NCBI GenBank assembly: GCA_963824225.1 | Contig: CAWGOF010000003.1 | Coordinates: forward strand, 2,914,001 to 2,978,000 | Length of the DNA: 64,000 nt | Source of the DNA: CAWGOF01 sp963824225 | GTDB taxonomy: Bacteria; Acidobacteriota; Polarisedimenticolia; Polarisedimenticolales; Polarisedimenticolaceae | Reading direction: 5' to 3' | Shown: positions 1-8,820 of the stretch, piece after piece | How positions within the stretch are numbered: the stretch's first letter is position 1 | How the letters are laid out: each line of letters starts with the position of its first letter | The notes under the pieces: model-generated | What the model was told of the DNA's origin: nothing | The model's input: only the letters and a program-made list of their open reading frames with translations | Databases searched by the model: none | Position numbers and translations under genes: made by a program

Positions 1-954
1 ACCGACCAGCAGTGCGGCAGCTACAAGGGCCGCGATTCCCGCCTTGGCGTACCACGGAAGTGCGCGCGGGGGAGGAACGACGGCACCGGTATCCGCCAAC
101 AGTGAGCGGAGCGAAAACGCGAGATCGGGGGCGGATTGGAAGCGTTGTTCGGGTTTCTTTTCCAGGCAACGGACGATGACGCGTTCGAGTTCGGGGCGAA
201 CGCCCGTTCGCGCCTCAGCGATGCCGGCGGGTTCCTCCTTGAGGATGGCGGTCATGGTGTCGGCGGGGGTATCTCCGGCAAAGGGTCGCCTTCCCGCGAT
301 CATCTCGTAGAGCACGCAGCCGAGGGAAAAGATGTCGCTCCGGGCGTCGGTATGTAGGCCGCGGACCTGCTCCGGGGACATGTAGCTGGGCGTTCCAAGA
401 ATCGCGCCGGGGCGCGTGGCCAGGGTGATCGTCGGAGTACTCTTGGAGGCGTGGTCGAGAGCGACCTGACCCTGGGGTTCCATCCGCGCCAGGCCGAAAT
501 CGAGAATCTTCACGTGACCGGCGGTAGTGATGTAGATGTTTTCGGGTTTGAGATCGCGATGGATGACGCCTTTGGCGTGGGCGGCGGCGAGTCCGTCGGC
601 GACGCTGACGGTGATCTCCACGGCCTGACGCCAGGAAATCGCCGAACGCTGCAAGCGTTCGCGCAGCGTCTCACCCTCTAACAACTCGGTGACGACGTAG
701 GAGATGCCGTGTTCGTGTCCGACATCATGGATCGCCAGAATGTTGGGATGCGAAAGAGCCGCGACGGCCTTGGCCTCGCGCTCGAAGCGGGCCAACGCGT
801 CGGCGTCATTCGCCAGCCGCTCCGGCAACACCTTGATCGCCACGTCGCGGTCCAGTCGCGAATCCTTGGCACGGTAGACTTCTCCCATCCCCCCCGCTCC
901 GAGAGGAGAAAGGATTTCATACGGGCCGAGCTTTGCTCCTCCGCTCAGCGTCAT
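1..954 (-). CDS. Ser/Thr protein kinase, N-terminal part (runs off the left edge)
   Basis: Hanks-type protein kinase that phosphorylates Ser/Thr residues of unknown targets. I translated 318 residues from the ATG at 954. Visible are a Gly-rich loop (LGAGGMGEVYRA, residues 18-29), the ATP-binding lysine K41 in VAIKVLPE, the catalytic loop HRDLKPEN (132-139), DFG (152-154) and SPEQ as the activation-segment end (193-196). A hydrophobic stretch beginning near residue 302 looks like a transmembrane helix, so the kinase domain would be cytoplasmic with a C-terminal extracytoplasmic sensor lying outside the window. The ATG overlaps the stop of the upstream propeller fragment as ATGA, suggesting past or present translational coupling. 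The kinase assignment is firm; the sensor type cannot be seen. Confidence 0.93.
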   Translation of the reverse strand, partial: MTLSGGAKLGPYEILSPLGAGGMGEVYRAKDSRLDRDVAIKVLPERLANDADALARFEREAKAVAALSHPNILAIHDVGHEHGISYVVTELLEGETLRERLQRSAISWRQAVEITVSVADGLAAAHAKGVIHRDLKPENIYITTAGHVKILDFGLARMEPQGQVALDHASKSTPTITLATRPGAILGTPSYMSPEQVRGLHTDARSDIFSLGCVLYEMIAGRRPFAGDTPADTMTAILKEEPAGIAEARTGVRPELERVIVRCLEKKPEQRFQSAPDLAFSLRSLLADTGAVVPPPRALPWYAKAGIAALVAAALLVG

Positions 955-1250
955 TTGCCCTTCAGCTCCTCCGGCCAGTTGACGACGAGCGAAATAGTCG
1001 ACGTGGTTGGATCGTCCTGGGTGACGAGCAGGAGAAAACGCTGGCCATCCTCGGACACATCGTATCGTGTCCCCTCCCCCGGAAGCCGGGTTTCTCGCGT
1101 CTGGAACAACGGATCGATGCGCCCGATCTCAAAGTTCCCCGCCTCGGACTTGACCTCCGCAGCCGTGGGTAGCCGGAACAAGCGTCCGTTTTGTCGCAAC
1201 CGCTCGTGCGTGAGTCCTGTTCGAGGTCCGGTATGGGGCGATATGTCAAC
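951..1250 (-). pseudogene. C-terminal propeller fragment of a Ser/Thr kinase or WD40-like protein
   Basis: The open frame ends in GQRFLLLVTQDDPTT and VVNWPEELKGK, resembling the closing blade and tail seen in acidobacterial kinase/propeller proteins (a '...DGQRFL...VNWxEEL' ending). Only about 85-100 residues are present and there is no kinase domain or earlier blade upstream, so it is probably the 3' remnant of a lost gene. The first in-frame start is a TTG near 1199 with no clear ribosome site. Its stop overlaps the start of the downstream kinase by 4 bases. The upstream boundary near 1250 coincides with an inverted repeat and with the end of the cupin fragment, so this looks like a rearrangement joint. 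Expression is doubtful. Confidence 0.6.
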
Positions 1251-1262
1251 TCGGCCGGCTCC
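1160..1262 (-). repeat. Dispersed repeat, copy L (inverted)
   Basis: Read on the minus strand this stretch holds GAGTTGACATATCG, then CGGAC, GACAAAA and TTGTTCCGGCTACCC. The same order of blocks occurs on the plus strand at 1848-1950 and 15622-15725. This copy overlaps the coding frame of the propeller fragment (its GRLFRLP peptide), so the repeat may itself derive from a kinase 3' end. Confidence 0.5.
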
Positions 1263-1749
1263 CCTGCGTCGCCCGGTGGCCCGTGCGGTCGGTCCGCACG
1301 TTCACCTTGAACATGGAGGGCAGGCCCCCGAGGATCGGTCCGCACAGCAGCGGGTCGCACGCCATGTAACCGCAGACGAAGCGCGTGCTGTCGCCACCGC
1401 CACCGGCGCGCATCGGTGTCAGATCGCGGCTCGCGATCTTCTTCATCAGGGACGCCTTGTCCACGTGCTGTGCCCCGGACGCGCTGCTCAGCTCATGGGG
1501 ATCACCGTGGGGAAACACGACGATATCGCCGGGCTCGAGCGTCAAGGTGCGTCCGTCTGGCAGCGCCGCGCGGGCCACGCCGTCGACCACGAGGTGGTAG
1601 ACCACGAGATGGGGCGCACCGGGCGCCAGCGCTGGCGCCAGCGCCTTCGACGCCGGCGTCGCGAGCGCCCACGGCGCCGAGAATTCCGCGCTGAAGAAGA
1701 GCGCGCCCTTCAGCTTCACGCCGCTCAGCACTTCGGAGAACGCGTCCAT
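1246..1749 (-). pseudogene. AraC-family regulator, cupin sensor domain only (HTH missing)
   Basis: From the ATG at 1749 the frame gives MDAFSEVLSGVKLKGALFF, followed by HLVVYHLVVDG, LEPGDIVVFPHGDPHELSS, LLCGPILGGLPSMFKVNVR. This is the N-terminal cupin sensor of AraC-type regulators (cupin_6 type, about 150 residues). In the family a linker and a two-helix-turn-helix AraC domain of about 110 residues follow; here homology stops after KVNVR and the frame ends some 20 residues later in unrelated sequence. Without the DNA-binding domain it cannot act as a normal activator. An alternative is a stand-alone cupin, but the abrupt end next to another gene fragment favours a truncated pseudogene. Confidence 0.7.
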
Positions 1750-1847
1750 TCGGATCTGCTCTGGGGCTCTGGACCACTGGACATTGCTTCCGTTCCCTGC
1801 GCTGTCGCCTGCACCATGGCCGGTCCAGGCTATCATCCAGAAGCGCG

Positions 1848-1950
1848 GGGAGGCCGCGGAGTTGACATAGCGTCCATTCGCGGACTCCGAGGAGAACACC
1901 ACGCCCGACCCGGCGCGAGAAAAGGGCGTTTGTTCCGCCTATCCGCCGAG
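1848..1950 (+). repeat. Dispersed repeat, copy R
   Basis: Contains GAGTTGACATAGCG (1859-1872), which pairs as an inverted repeat (13 of 14) with 1239-1252. It also holds GCGTCCATTCGCG (1870-1882), identical to 15645-15657, and a GAGAAAAGGGCG...TTGTTCCGCCTATCC block matching both other copies. One frame reads KGRLFRLSA, close to NGRLFRLPT of the propeller fragment. It lies between the cupin remnant and the serine hydrolase. Confidence 0.5.
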
Positions 1951-2010
1951 ACGGTTTTGGCAGCCGACCGACGCTTTGCGCGACGAGCAATGACCGCGTT
2001 ATAGAAGGGT

Positions 2011-3219
2011 ATGAATCGATTGACTGAATTGGGTCAGCCAGATGATCTCCCCGGCCGCGGGATCACACGGCGAGAAGCAAGTCGCCTCATCATGCTGGGT
2101 GGCGCCGGGCTCGTGTGGCCGGAGGCCCATGCCTGGTTCCGGGACCGATCCGCGCGCCAGCGGTCCGAACGCTCCGCGGACCTCGAGGCCGTGCTGGAAC
2201 CCGCTCGCCGTGAGCACGAGCTGCCTGGGCTGGCGGCCGCTGTCGTACGCGGTACGCGCGGCATCGTGACCGGCGTGACGGGCGTTCGCCGGTGGGGCGG
2301 CCAGTCGCGGCTTCACATCGACGATCGTTTTCACATCGCATCGTGCACCAAGTCGTGGACGGCAACGTTGGCGGCCATTGCGGTACACCGGGGACAGCTT
2401 CGCTGGACGACCACGTTAGCCGAAGGATTGCCCACGCTCGCCACGCACATGCGGAGGGAGTACGCCTCGGCCACTCTCGAGCAGCTGCTGGCGCACGAAG
2501 CGAAAATTCCGGCCTACACACAGCCGAGCGCTCAGCGCGTGCGAGAGATGCAGGCGCTCGCGGGCACGGGCACCGGGCAGCGGCTGGTGTTCCTCGCGCA
2601 GGTCCTGACCGAGAACCCGAACGATGCGACCGGCGATGGTGCCTACTCGAACGCGGGCTACACGGCAGTCGGTGCGATGCTCGAGCGGGCAACCGGGTCT
2701 CCCTGGGAAGACCTGATACGTCACGAGCTGGCCCGTCCGCTGGGACTGACTACGGTCGGTTTCGGCTACCCGGCGACGTCCGCGGGATCCGATCAACCAC
2801 GCGGTCACGCGCTGGATGGCGGCACCATTGTCGAGCTGCCATTGGACAGGTCACGCCAACTCGCGGTCTGCCTCTGGCCGGCGGGTGCAGTCCATTGCTC
2901 GATCGGCGATCTCGCGAAGTACGCGGCCGATCATCTGAGCGGCCTGCGCGGTCGCTCCGCTTTGCTGCCCCCTGCGTTCTATGAGCGGCTCCACCGCCGC
3001 AGGGCCGAGTCGGTCTTCACGCTCGGGTGGGGGATTGCGCGCGATCCGCGCTGGGGTGTGATGCATTTTGGCGCAGGCAGCGGCGGGTGGTTCTTTGCGC
3101 GGATCGTGATCCTGCCGGAGCACGATGCGGCGGTCGTGATCGCGTCCAATAGCGGCCATGCCGAGCCCGCGACGCGAGAGCTGTGGCCGCGCCTCGCCCA
3201 ACAATTCGCATCGGTGTGA
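2011..3219 (+). CDS. Serine hydrolase of the beta-lactamase / penicillin-binding (class C) fold
   Basis: 402 residues. The active-site triad of the family is visible: SxxK as S111-C-T-K114, YxN as Y211-S-N213, and a HxG-type triad in HFGAGSGG near residue 350. These enzymes acylate the SxxK serine and act as D-Ala-D-Ala peptidases, esterases or beta-lactamases; the sequence does not decide which. The N-terminus has a twin arginine (ITRREASRLIMLGGAGL), suggesting Tat-type export to the periplasm. The ATG at 2011 lies about 60 bases beyond the repeat copy R. No operon partner: the next gene is convergent and starts 28 bases beyond the stop. The family assignment is secure; substrate unknown. 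Confidence 0.9.
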   Translation: MNRLTELGQPDDLPGRGITRREASRLIMLGGAGLVWPEAHAWFRDRSARQRSERSADLEAVLEPARREHELPGLAAAVVRGTRGIVTGVTGVRRWGGQSRLHIDDRFHIASCTKSWTATLAAIAVHRGQLRWTTTLAEGLPTLATHMRREYASATLEQLLAHEAKIPAYTQPSAQRVREMQALAGTGTGQRLVFLAQVLTENPNDATGDGAYSNAGYTAVGAMLERATGSPWEDLIRHELARPLGLTTVGFGYPATSAGSDQPRGHALDGGTIVELPLDRSRQLAVCLWPAGAVHCSIGDLAKYAADHLSGLRGRSALLPPAFYERLHRRRAESVFTLGWGIARDPRWGVMHFGAGSGGWFFARIVILPEHDAAVVIASNSGHAEPATRELWPRLAQQFASV

Positions 3220-3247
3220 GCCACACCTGAACCTCTGACGATTGGCA

Positions 3248-6200
3248 TCACGGACAGGCGGTGCTGATCCGTTCCGCCCCGCTGGTCGCAAAGCCGTAGG
3301 TTCCGATCCCACAACCCGAGACCTGCTCGCGGACCAGGTACCAGAACCCTCGGCTTTGCGCGGGCGTGGTCGCGTCGCTCGCGGTGGTGTCCGGGGTGCT
3401 CGGGGCGACGCAGGTCTCGTCGGCACCTGGCCCCACCGGCAGCTTGTCGAGATCGCCGCGCAGGACGTTGTAGGTCGTGCCGGCACGGATCGGGGCCGGA
3501 TCCCACGACAGCCCGACCTTGTTCGGCAGGGCCACGAGGCCCGTGACCTCGGCCGGAACGGCGAGCGCCGTGAGGATCAGGGCCGTCGGACCATAGCTGA
3601 CCTGCCAGCCGATGCAAACGTTCGTCGGGAGGTTCAGCGTGTAGGTGCCGGTTCTCGAGGGATAGGTCATGATCGTGAAGCTGTCCCCGGGTGCCGGGAC
3701 GAACCCGCTGATCAGGCTCACGTTGAGGATCCCGGCCAACGTGGCTGCGCTGGCGGCTCCGGAGACGTTGACACGGTCGAACTGCGTGCCGGCCGACAGC
3801 CCACCGATCTCGACGTTGAACGCCCCGTTCGGCGCCTGCTGGGTGTAGTTGCCGACGAGATTCAGCGTGCCCGCACCCGCGAGCCCCGGCGCCAGCGCGC
3901 CCGTGCCCGACACGATGACGGGCCCCGTCACGGTACCCGAGCCCGCGAGGGTCCCACCTTGGATGTTGACGTTGGTGGTGGAGGTGAATGCGCCCCCGCT
4001 GAGCCGGGTGGTGCCTGCCGTCTGGGTGTAGCTCGACGAGCTCATGTTGAGCGTGCCGCTCTGGGCGTCGACTGTGCCGCTGTTCGTGAACGAGATGGAC
4101 ACGGACGTCGTTCCGGCTCCCGCGGACTTCTTGAACGTGCCGGTGTTGTTGAAGCTCGTCGCGCCGCCGTAGTGGTTGACGATCGCGCCGCCGTCGACCT
4201 GGGCATCCCACGTCCCGCTGTTGTTGATCACGGAGCCCGTCCCGGTCCACAGGCCGAGGTTCACGCCCGCGGTCCAGTTCGTGGTGCCGGTGCAGGTGAG
4301 CGTGCGGCCGTTGTTGATGCCGGGCAACCCGCTGAGGTTGAGCGTCCCGTTCGACGTCGTCGTTGCCGCTCCGGTCATCAAGCCTCCCGACCAGTTGAAC
4401 GTTCCGTTCGTGGTCACATTGCCGGTGCCGGCCAAGGTCCCGCCCACGAAGCTGAACGTGGTGCTCGCCGGGAACGAGACTGCGGAGTTGGCATTGAGCG
4501 TGCCGGTACTGTTGAACGTGACCGTCCCCGGCCCGGAGAACGTCGTTCCGGCGTTGAGATCGAAGACACCCGCGGTAATGATCAGCGTCGACGACGCGCC
4601 TGAGACGCTCAACGCGTTCGTGTTGCTGCCGCCGCCGCGCAGGCTGATCGCGCCGCTCTGGACGTCGACGGTGCCGGTGTTGACGAACGGAATGTCCAGG
4701 AAGATGCCGCCCGAGCCGGCCGACTTCTTGAACGTTCCGGAGTTGTTGAACGTCGTCGCCCCGCCGTAGCGGTTGACGATCGCCCCGCCGTTGACCTGGG
4801 CGTCCCACGTCCCGCTGTTGTTGATCACGGAGCCCGTCCCGGTCCACAGGCCGAGGTTCACGCCCGCGGTCCAGTTCGTGGTGCCGGTGCAGTTGAGTGT
4901 GCGGCCGCCGTTGATGCCGGGCAACCCGCTGAGGTTGAACGTGCCGTTGACCGTCGTCGTCGTCGCTCCGGTCATCAACCCCCCCGACCAGTTGAACGTG
5001 CCGTTCGTGGTCACGCCGCCGGTGCCGGCCAGGGTCCCGTTCGCGAAGTGGAACGTGGTGCCCGCCGGGAACGAGATGGCAGTGTTGACGTTCACCGTGC
5101 CGGTGCTGTTGAGCGAGATCGTGCCCGGTCCTGAGAACGTCGTGCCGGTGTTGAGGTCGAAGGTCCCGGCGGCGAAGACCAGCGTCGACGACACGGCGGT
5201 CGCCTTCAGTACGTTCGTGTTGCTGCCACCGCCGCGCAGGCTGATCGTGCCGCTCTGCACGTCGAGTGTTCCGGTGTTGACGAACGGAATGTCCATGAAA
5301 ATGCCGCCTGCGCCGGCCGACTTCTTGAAGGTTCCGGAATTGTTGAACGTCGTCGCCCCGCCGTAGTGGTTGACGATCGCCCCGCCGTCGACCTGGGCAT
5401 CCCACGTCCCGCTGTTGTTGATCACGGAGCCCGTCCCGGTCCACAGGCCGAGGTTCACGCCCGCGGTCCAGTTCGTGGTGCCGGTGCAGGTGAGGGTGCG
5501 GCTGTTGTTGATGCCGGGCAACCCGCTGAGGTTGAACGTGCCGTTGACCGTCGTCGTCGCCGCCCCGGTCATCAACCCACCCGACCAGTTGAACGTGCCG
5601 TTCGTGGTCACGGCTCCGGTGCCGGCCAGGGTCCCGTTCGCGAAGTGGAACGTGGTGCCCGCCGGGAACGAGATGGCGGTGTTGACGTTCACCGTGCCGG
5701 TGCTGTTGAGCGAGATCGTGCCCGGACCCGAGAAGGTCGTCCCAGCGTTGAGGTCGAAGGTTCCAGCTGCGAAGCGCAGCGTCGACGACGCGGCCGAAAC
5801 GGTGAGTGCATTGGTGTTGCTTCCGCCTCCGCCCAGGCTGATCGTGCCGCTCTGCACGTCGACCGTGCCGGTGTTGACGAACGGGATGTTCATCAGCGTC
5901 GAGCCGGTGCCCGCGGACTTCTTGAACGTTCCCGAGTTGTTGAACGTCGTCACGCCGCCGTACTGGTTGACGATCGCTCCGCCGTTGACCTGGGCATCCC
6001 AGGTCCCGTTGTTGTTGATCACGGAGCCTGTGCCAGTCCACATCCCCTGGTTCACCCCGGCGGTCCAGTTCGCCGTGCTGGCGTTCGTCAGCGTGCGGTT
6101 GCCGTTGATGCCGACGAGGCCGCTGAGATTGAACGTCCCGTTGACCGTCGTCGCCGCCGCCCCGGTCATCACGCCGCCCGACCAGTTGAACGTGCCGTCG

Positions 6201-7624
6201 ATGGTCAGGTTCCCGGTGCCGCCGAGCGTGCTTCCGCTCAGGGCCAGGACACCGTTCGAGTTGACGGTCGACGTCGCGTTGAGCGTGAGCGTTTGCGCGG
6301 CCATCGCGAGCGTCTGGATCCCGCTCCCGCCGCCGAGCGTTAAGCCGTTGGCGCTGGCGGCGACGTTGACCGTGACGGTGAACGTGGTGTTGGCCCCATT
6401 GGCGGCGATGACGACGTCGTCTGTGGCTGTGGGAACCTGCGGCGGGCTCCAGTTGCCGGGGGTGCCCCAGTTGCCGGTGCCCACGTTCCACGAGATGACC
6501 AGCGTGGGCGCCAACACGGCCGGGGAGAACTCCGACGTGTTGCCGTCGGGATCGGTTGCCGTCGCCGTCACGCTGTCGCGGGAGCGGACTCCCGTTGGGA
6601 GGTGGATCTGGTAATCGACGGTGCCGTCCTCGCCGGTCGTCACCTGTGCCGAGGTCAGAAACCGCTCCCCCTCAGGGGCCAGGATAGCCCTGGCGTGCGG
6701 GCGCGCACGCGTTGCGAACACCTCGAGCCGGTAGGTCGTCGAGGGCAGGCCCTCGAGAGACCCCTCGATCACCGCTTCGGTCGCTCGGTCGGGGCCGGCC
6801 TTCGAGAACGACACGGACTCGAGCACGGGCGCCGGCTGCAGGTTGTTGGGTCCGCGGCCGCGCCCGGCAGGAAGAGCGGGAGCATCCGACTCGAGATCGA
6901 TACCACCGCCGTCGTTGCCGACGATCGAGTTCCCGGAGATCGCGTTTCCGATCGCGCGGGCGCCGACGACGCGGACGCCGAGCGTTGCGTTCCATTCGAT
7001 GAGGTTGCGCGCGGCGGGCGCGGAGCCTCCGATCACGTTGCCGGCGGAGTCGACGATGACGATACCGCTTCCGGCGTTCGACGTCGCGCGATTGGCCTCG
7101 GCGCACCCGAGCCGATTCCCTTCGATCGTGTTCGATCCGCCGCCTTCGAGGCGGATCGCATCGCCGCCGAATCCGTGAATCCACAGGCCCCGGACCGTGG
7201 ACGAGCCGGCGATCACGAGCAGCCCGTCGGCCGGCCCGCGGAGCCGACTCCCGTCGATTTCGACCATCAAGACCGCGTCGCTCCCGTCGGCCAGCGTGTT
7301 CGCGAGCGCCCCGGGCTGAGAATAGCCATCGACGACGACCGGGTCCGTGATCGTGGGCAGAGGCGCTTCGAGAGCGATTGCGTGCGGACCGCTGCCCGGC
7401 AGGTTGAACCGCACCACGTCGGGGCCGCTTTCGTTTCGGTGCGCGTTGGCGTCGAGAATCGCCTGGGTCAGGGAGCCCGGTCCGGAATCGCTCGTGGTGG
7501 TGACCAGGAAGGTCGACCCTCTCGACGATACGGCCGAGGCGCGTCGATCCGCGCCAACCGAGAGCATCGACAGCACACCGACGGCGACGATCGCCGCCAT
7601 TCTGGTCCGCACCGGCTTGGACAT
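3248..7624 (-). CDS. Giant secreted beta-helix protein with 199-residue tandem repeats
   Basis: 1458 residues. Residues 1-31 form a signal peptide. About 36-350 resemble CSLREA/parallel beta-helix surface proteins (TTTSDSGPGSLTQAILDAN; SNTIEGNRLG; NVIGGSAPAARNLI). Residues about 425-1175 are near-identical repeats of 199 residues with motifs NGTFNWSGGLMTG, NLSGLPGIN, NWTAGVNLGLWTGTGSVINN and FVNTGTVDVQSGTISL, the Asn/Gly/Thr-rich pattern of autotransporter-like beta-solenoids. No autotransporter barrel follows. The last about 100 residues (from 1358) are a fibronectin-like module with YNVLRGDLDKL, GFWYLV and CGIGTYG, also found in the proteins at 11501 and 24738. Probably a cell-surface or matrix protein; adhesion is only a guess. 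Confidence 0.85.
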   Translation of the reverse strand: MSKPVRTRMAAIVAVGVLSMLSVGADRRASAVSSRGSTFLVTTTSDSGPGSLTQAILDANAHRNESGPDVVRFNLPGSGPHAIALEAPLPTITDPVVVDGYSQPGALANTLADGSDAVLMVEIDGSRLRGPADGLLVIAGSSTVRGLWIHGFGGDAIRLEGGGSNTIEGNRLGCAEANRATSNAGSGIVIVDSAGNVIGGSAPAARNLIEWNATLGVRVVGARAIGNAISGNSIVGNDGGGIDLESDAPALPAGRGRGPNNLQPAPVLESVSFSKAGPDRATEAVIEGSLEGLPSTTYRLEVFATRARPHARAILAPEGERFLTSAQVTTGEDGTVDYQIHLPTGVRSRDSVTATATDPDGNTSEFSPAVLAPTLVISWNVGTGNWGTPGNWSPPQVPTATDDVVIAANGANTTFTVTVNVAASANGLTLGGGSGIQTLAMAAQTLTLNATSTVNSNGVLALSGSTLGGTGNLTIDGTFNWSGGVMTGAAATTVNGTFNLSGLVGINGNRTLTNASTANWTAGVNQGMWTGTGSVINNNGTWDAQVNGGAIVNQYGGVTTFNNSGTFKKSAGTGSTLMNIPFVNTGTVDVQSGTISLGGGGSNTNALTVSAASSTLRFAAGTFDLNAGTTFSGPGTISLNSTGTVNVNTAISFPAGTTFHFANGTLAGTGAVTTNGTFNWSGGLMTGAATTTVNGTFNLSGLPGINNSRTLTCTGTTNWTAGVNLGLWTGTGSVINNSGTWDAQVDGGAIVNHYGGATTFNNSGTFKKSAGAGGIFMDIPFVNTGTLDVQSGTISLRGGGSNTNVLKATAVSSTLVFAAGTFDLNTGTTFSGPGTISLNSTGTVNVNTAISFPAGTTFHFANGTLAGTGGVTTNGTFNWSGGLMTGATTTTVNGTFNLSGLPGINGGRTLNCTGTTNWTAGVNLGLWTGTGSVINNSGTWDAQVNGGAIVNRYGGATTFNNSGTFKKSAGSGGIFLDIPFVNTGTVDVQSGAISLRGGGSNTNALSVSGASSTLIITAGVFDLNAGTTFSGPGTVTFNSTGTLNANSAVSFPASTTFSFVGGTLAGTGNVTTNGTFNWSGGLMTGAATTTSNGTLNLSGLPGINNGRTLTCTGTTNWTAGVNLGLWTGTGSVINNSGTWDAQVDGGAIVNHYGGATSFNNTGTFKKSAGAGTTSVSISFTNSGTVDAQSGTLNMSSSSYTQTAGTTRLSGGAFTSTTNVNIQGGTLAGSGTVTGPVIVSGTGALAPGLAGAGTLNLVGNYTQQAPNGAFNVEIGGLSAGTQFDRVNVSGAASAATLAGILNVSLISGFVPAPGDSFTIMTYPSRTGTYTLNLPTNVCIGWQVSYGPTALILTALAVPAEVTGLVALPNKVGLSWDPAPIRAGTTYNVLRGDLDKLPVGPGADETCVAPSTPDTTASDATTPAQSRGFWYLVREQVSGCGIGTYGFATSGAERISTACP
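4100..6340 (-). repeat. 597-bp tandem repeats inside the beta-helix protein gene
   Basis: Equivalent positions recur at 4176, 4773, 5370 and 5967, a period of exactly 597 bases (199 codons). The three copies nearest the C-terminus are the most alike; the copy toward the N-terminus (about 5900-6340) is more diverged. The exact period and high DNA identity suggest recent duplication or gene conversion. Such repeats are prone to copy-number change and assembly collapse. Confidence 0.9.
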
Positions 7625-7719
7625 TACGCGCGCCTCCCGACCCCGTGATGTGGGCTACCAGGAGAGACGTGCGGGCTACGGAATCGTCAGGCGGGCGTTT
7701 CTTGGGGGCCGCTGGTGTC

Positions 7720-8695
7720 TCAGAGCCAGTTGCGGCTCTTGAACCAGGCGAGCATGCCGATCGGCACAGCCACGCAGCTCGCGACCATGAGCCACATCAG
7801 CACGTCGGAGTGGACCCAGTCGTCGAACAGCGGGAGGTTGTCGAAGTTCTGGCCGAAGAAGCCGACGACGAAGGCGAGCGGCAGGAAGATCGCGCTCAGG
7901 ATGGTCAGGTACTTCATGATCTCGTTCGTGCGCTGCCCGACTGCGGAGAGGTAGGCGTCGAGGGCGTTGCCCAGCAGGTCGCGGTTCGCCTCGATCGACT
8001 CGTTGATCCGCACCAGGTGGTCGTACACGTCGCGCAGGTAGACCGCCGTGCGCTCGCCGATCCGCGCGTCGCCGCGGCGCGTCAGCAGGCCCAGCACGTC
8101 GCGCTGCGGCGACAGCACCTTGCGCATGCTCGACGAGGTGGCGCTTCAGCAGGAAGATGCGCTGCAGGTCGTCTCGTCGGGGCGATCGGAGCACGGAATC
8201 TTCGAGCTCGTCCAGCTCGTCGGCGATGCGGTCGAGGATCGGGAACTTGGCGTCGACGAGGCCGTCCGCCACGAGGTAATACACGAAGTCGACGCCGCGC
8301 TCGAGCCGTTGGGGCTCGCCGCTGAGCCGGCTCCACACCGCGGAGAGAGGCGCGATCTCCCCGGCGTGGACCGTGACCAGGAAGCGCTCGCCGAGGAACG
8401 TGTGCAGCTCGAGCAGCTCGAGGTCGTGCACCCGCTCGTCCTGGCAAGCGAAGCCCTGCGTGACGAGGAACAGGTGGTCTCGGTACTCCTCCATCTTGGG
8501 CCGCTGATCGAGGTGCGAGCAGTCCTCGACGGTCAACGGATGGAAGTCGAACCGGGCCCGCAGCAGCTCGAGCTCGGTCGCATCCGGAGCGTGCAGGTCG
8601 ATCCAGCGCAGCACACCCGCCGGCGGACGCTCCACACGCTCGCCACCCTCGGACAGCTCGACCCGTCCGTCCCGGAGCTCCATCACGCGAAACAT
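7720..8695 (-). CDS. corA: CorA-type Mg2+/divalent cation channel, frame interrupted once
   Basis: Pentameric inner-membrane channel for Mg2+ (or Co2+). The first segment from the ATG at 8695 gives the cytoplasmic domain (FHPLTVEDCSHLDQRPKMEEY, LERGVDFVYYLVADGLVD). The second segment, open in another frame from about 8127, gives the long stalk helix and two C-terminal membrane helices with FFGQNFDNLP. The reading frame changes at one extra base (position 8128, GAG-C-ATG on the coding strand); removing it fuses LKRHLVE to MRKVLSPQRDVLGLL, exactly the family pattern. Combined length is about 325 residues, normal for CorA. The signature after helix 1 is GQN instead of the classical GMN, a known type of variation that may alter ion preference. 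The indel may be a sequencing error. Confidence 0.88.
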
Positions 8696-8820
8696 ACGGA
8701 CCCGATCATAGAGCAGTTCCCGGGGCCCCGGCGCCGGGGAGACGACGGGGAACTACCCGATGCTCGCATCTCGATCCTCGGTTAGCCTCCTACAAGAAGA
8801 CAGCTTCGGGAGGTCTGGCC

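Noticed and set aside
1240..1260. GTTGAC near the repeats as an integron attC core site
   Set aside because: The core consensus GTTRRRY is not met (third variable position is C) and no attC-like fold or integrase is present.
2979..6491. A 1170-codon minus-strand frame rich in His, Arg and Gln
   Set aside because: Out-of-frame reading of the repeat gene at 3248-7624; its composition (endless HRQ, RRD) is not protein-like.
5370..6614. Plus-strand frames with repeated VPVLLIT and PPSTWASHVPLL, looking like membrane repeats
   Set aside because: Antisense of the 597-bp repeats; the repetition is explained by the real gene on the other strand.
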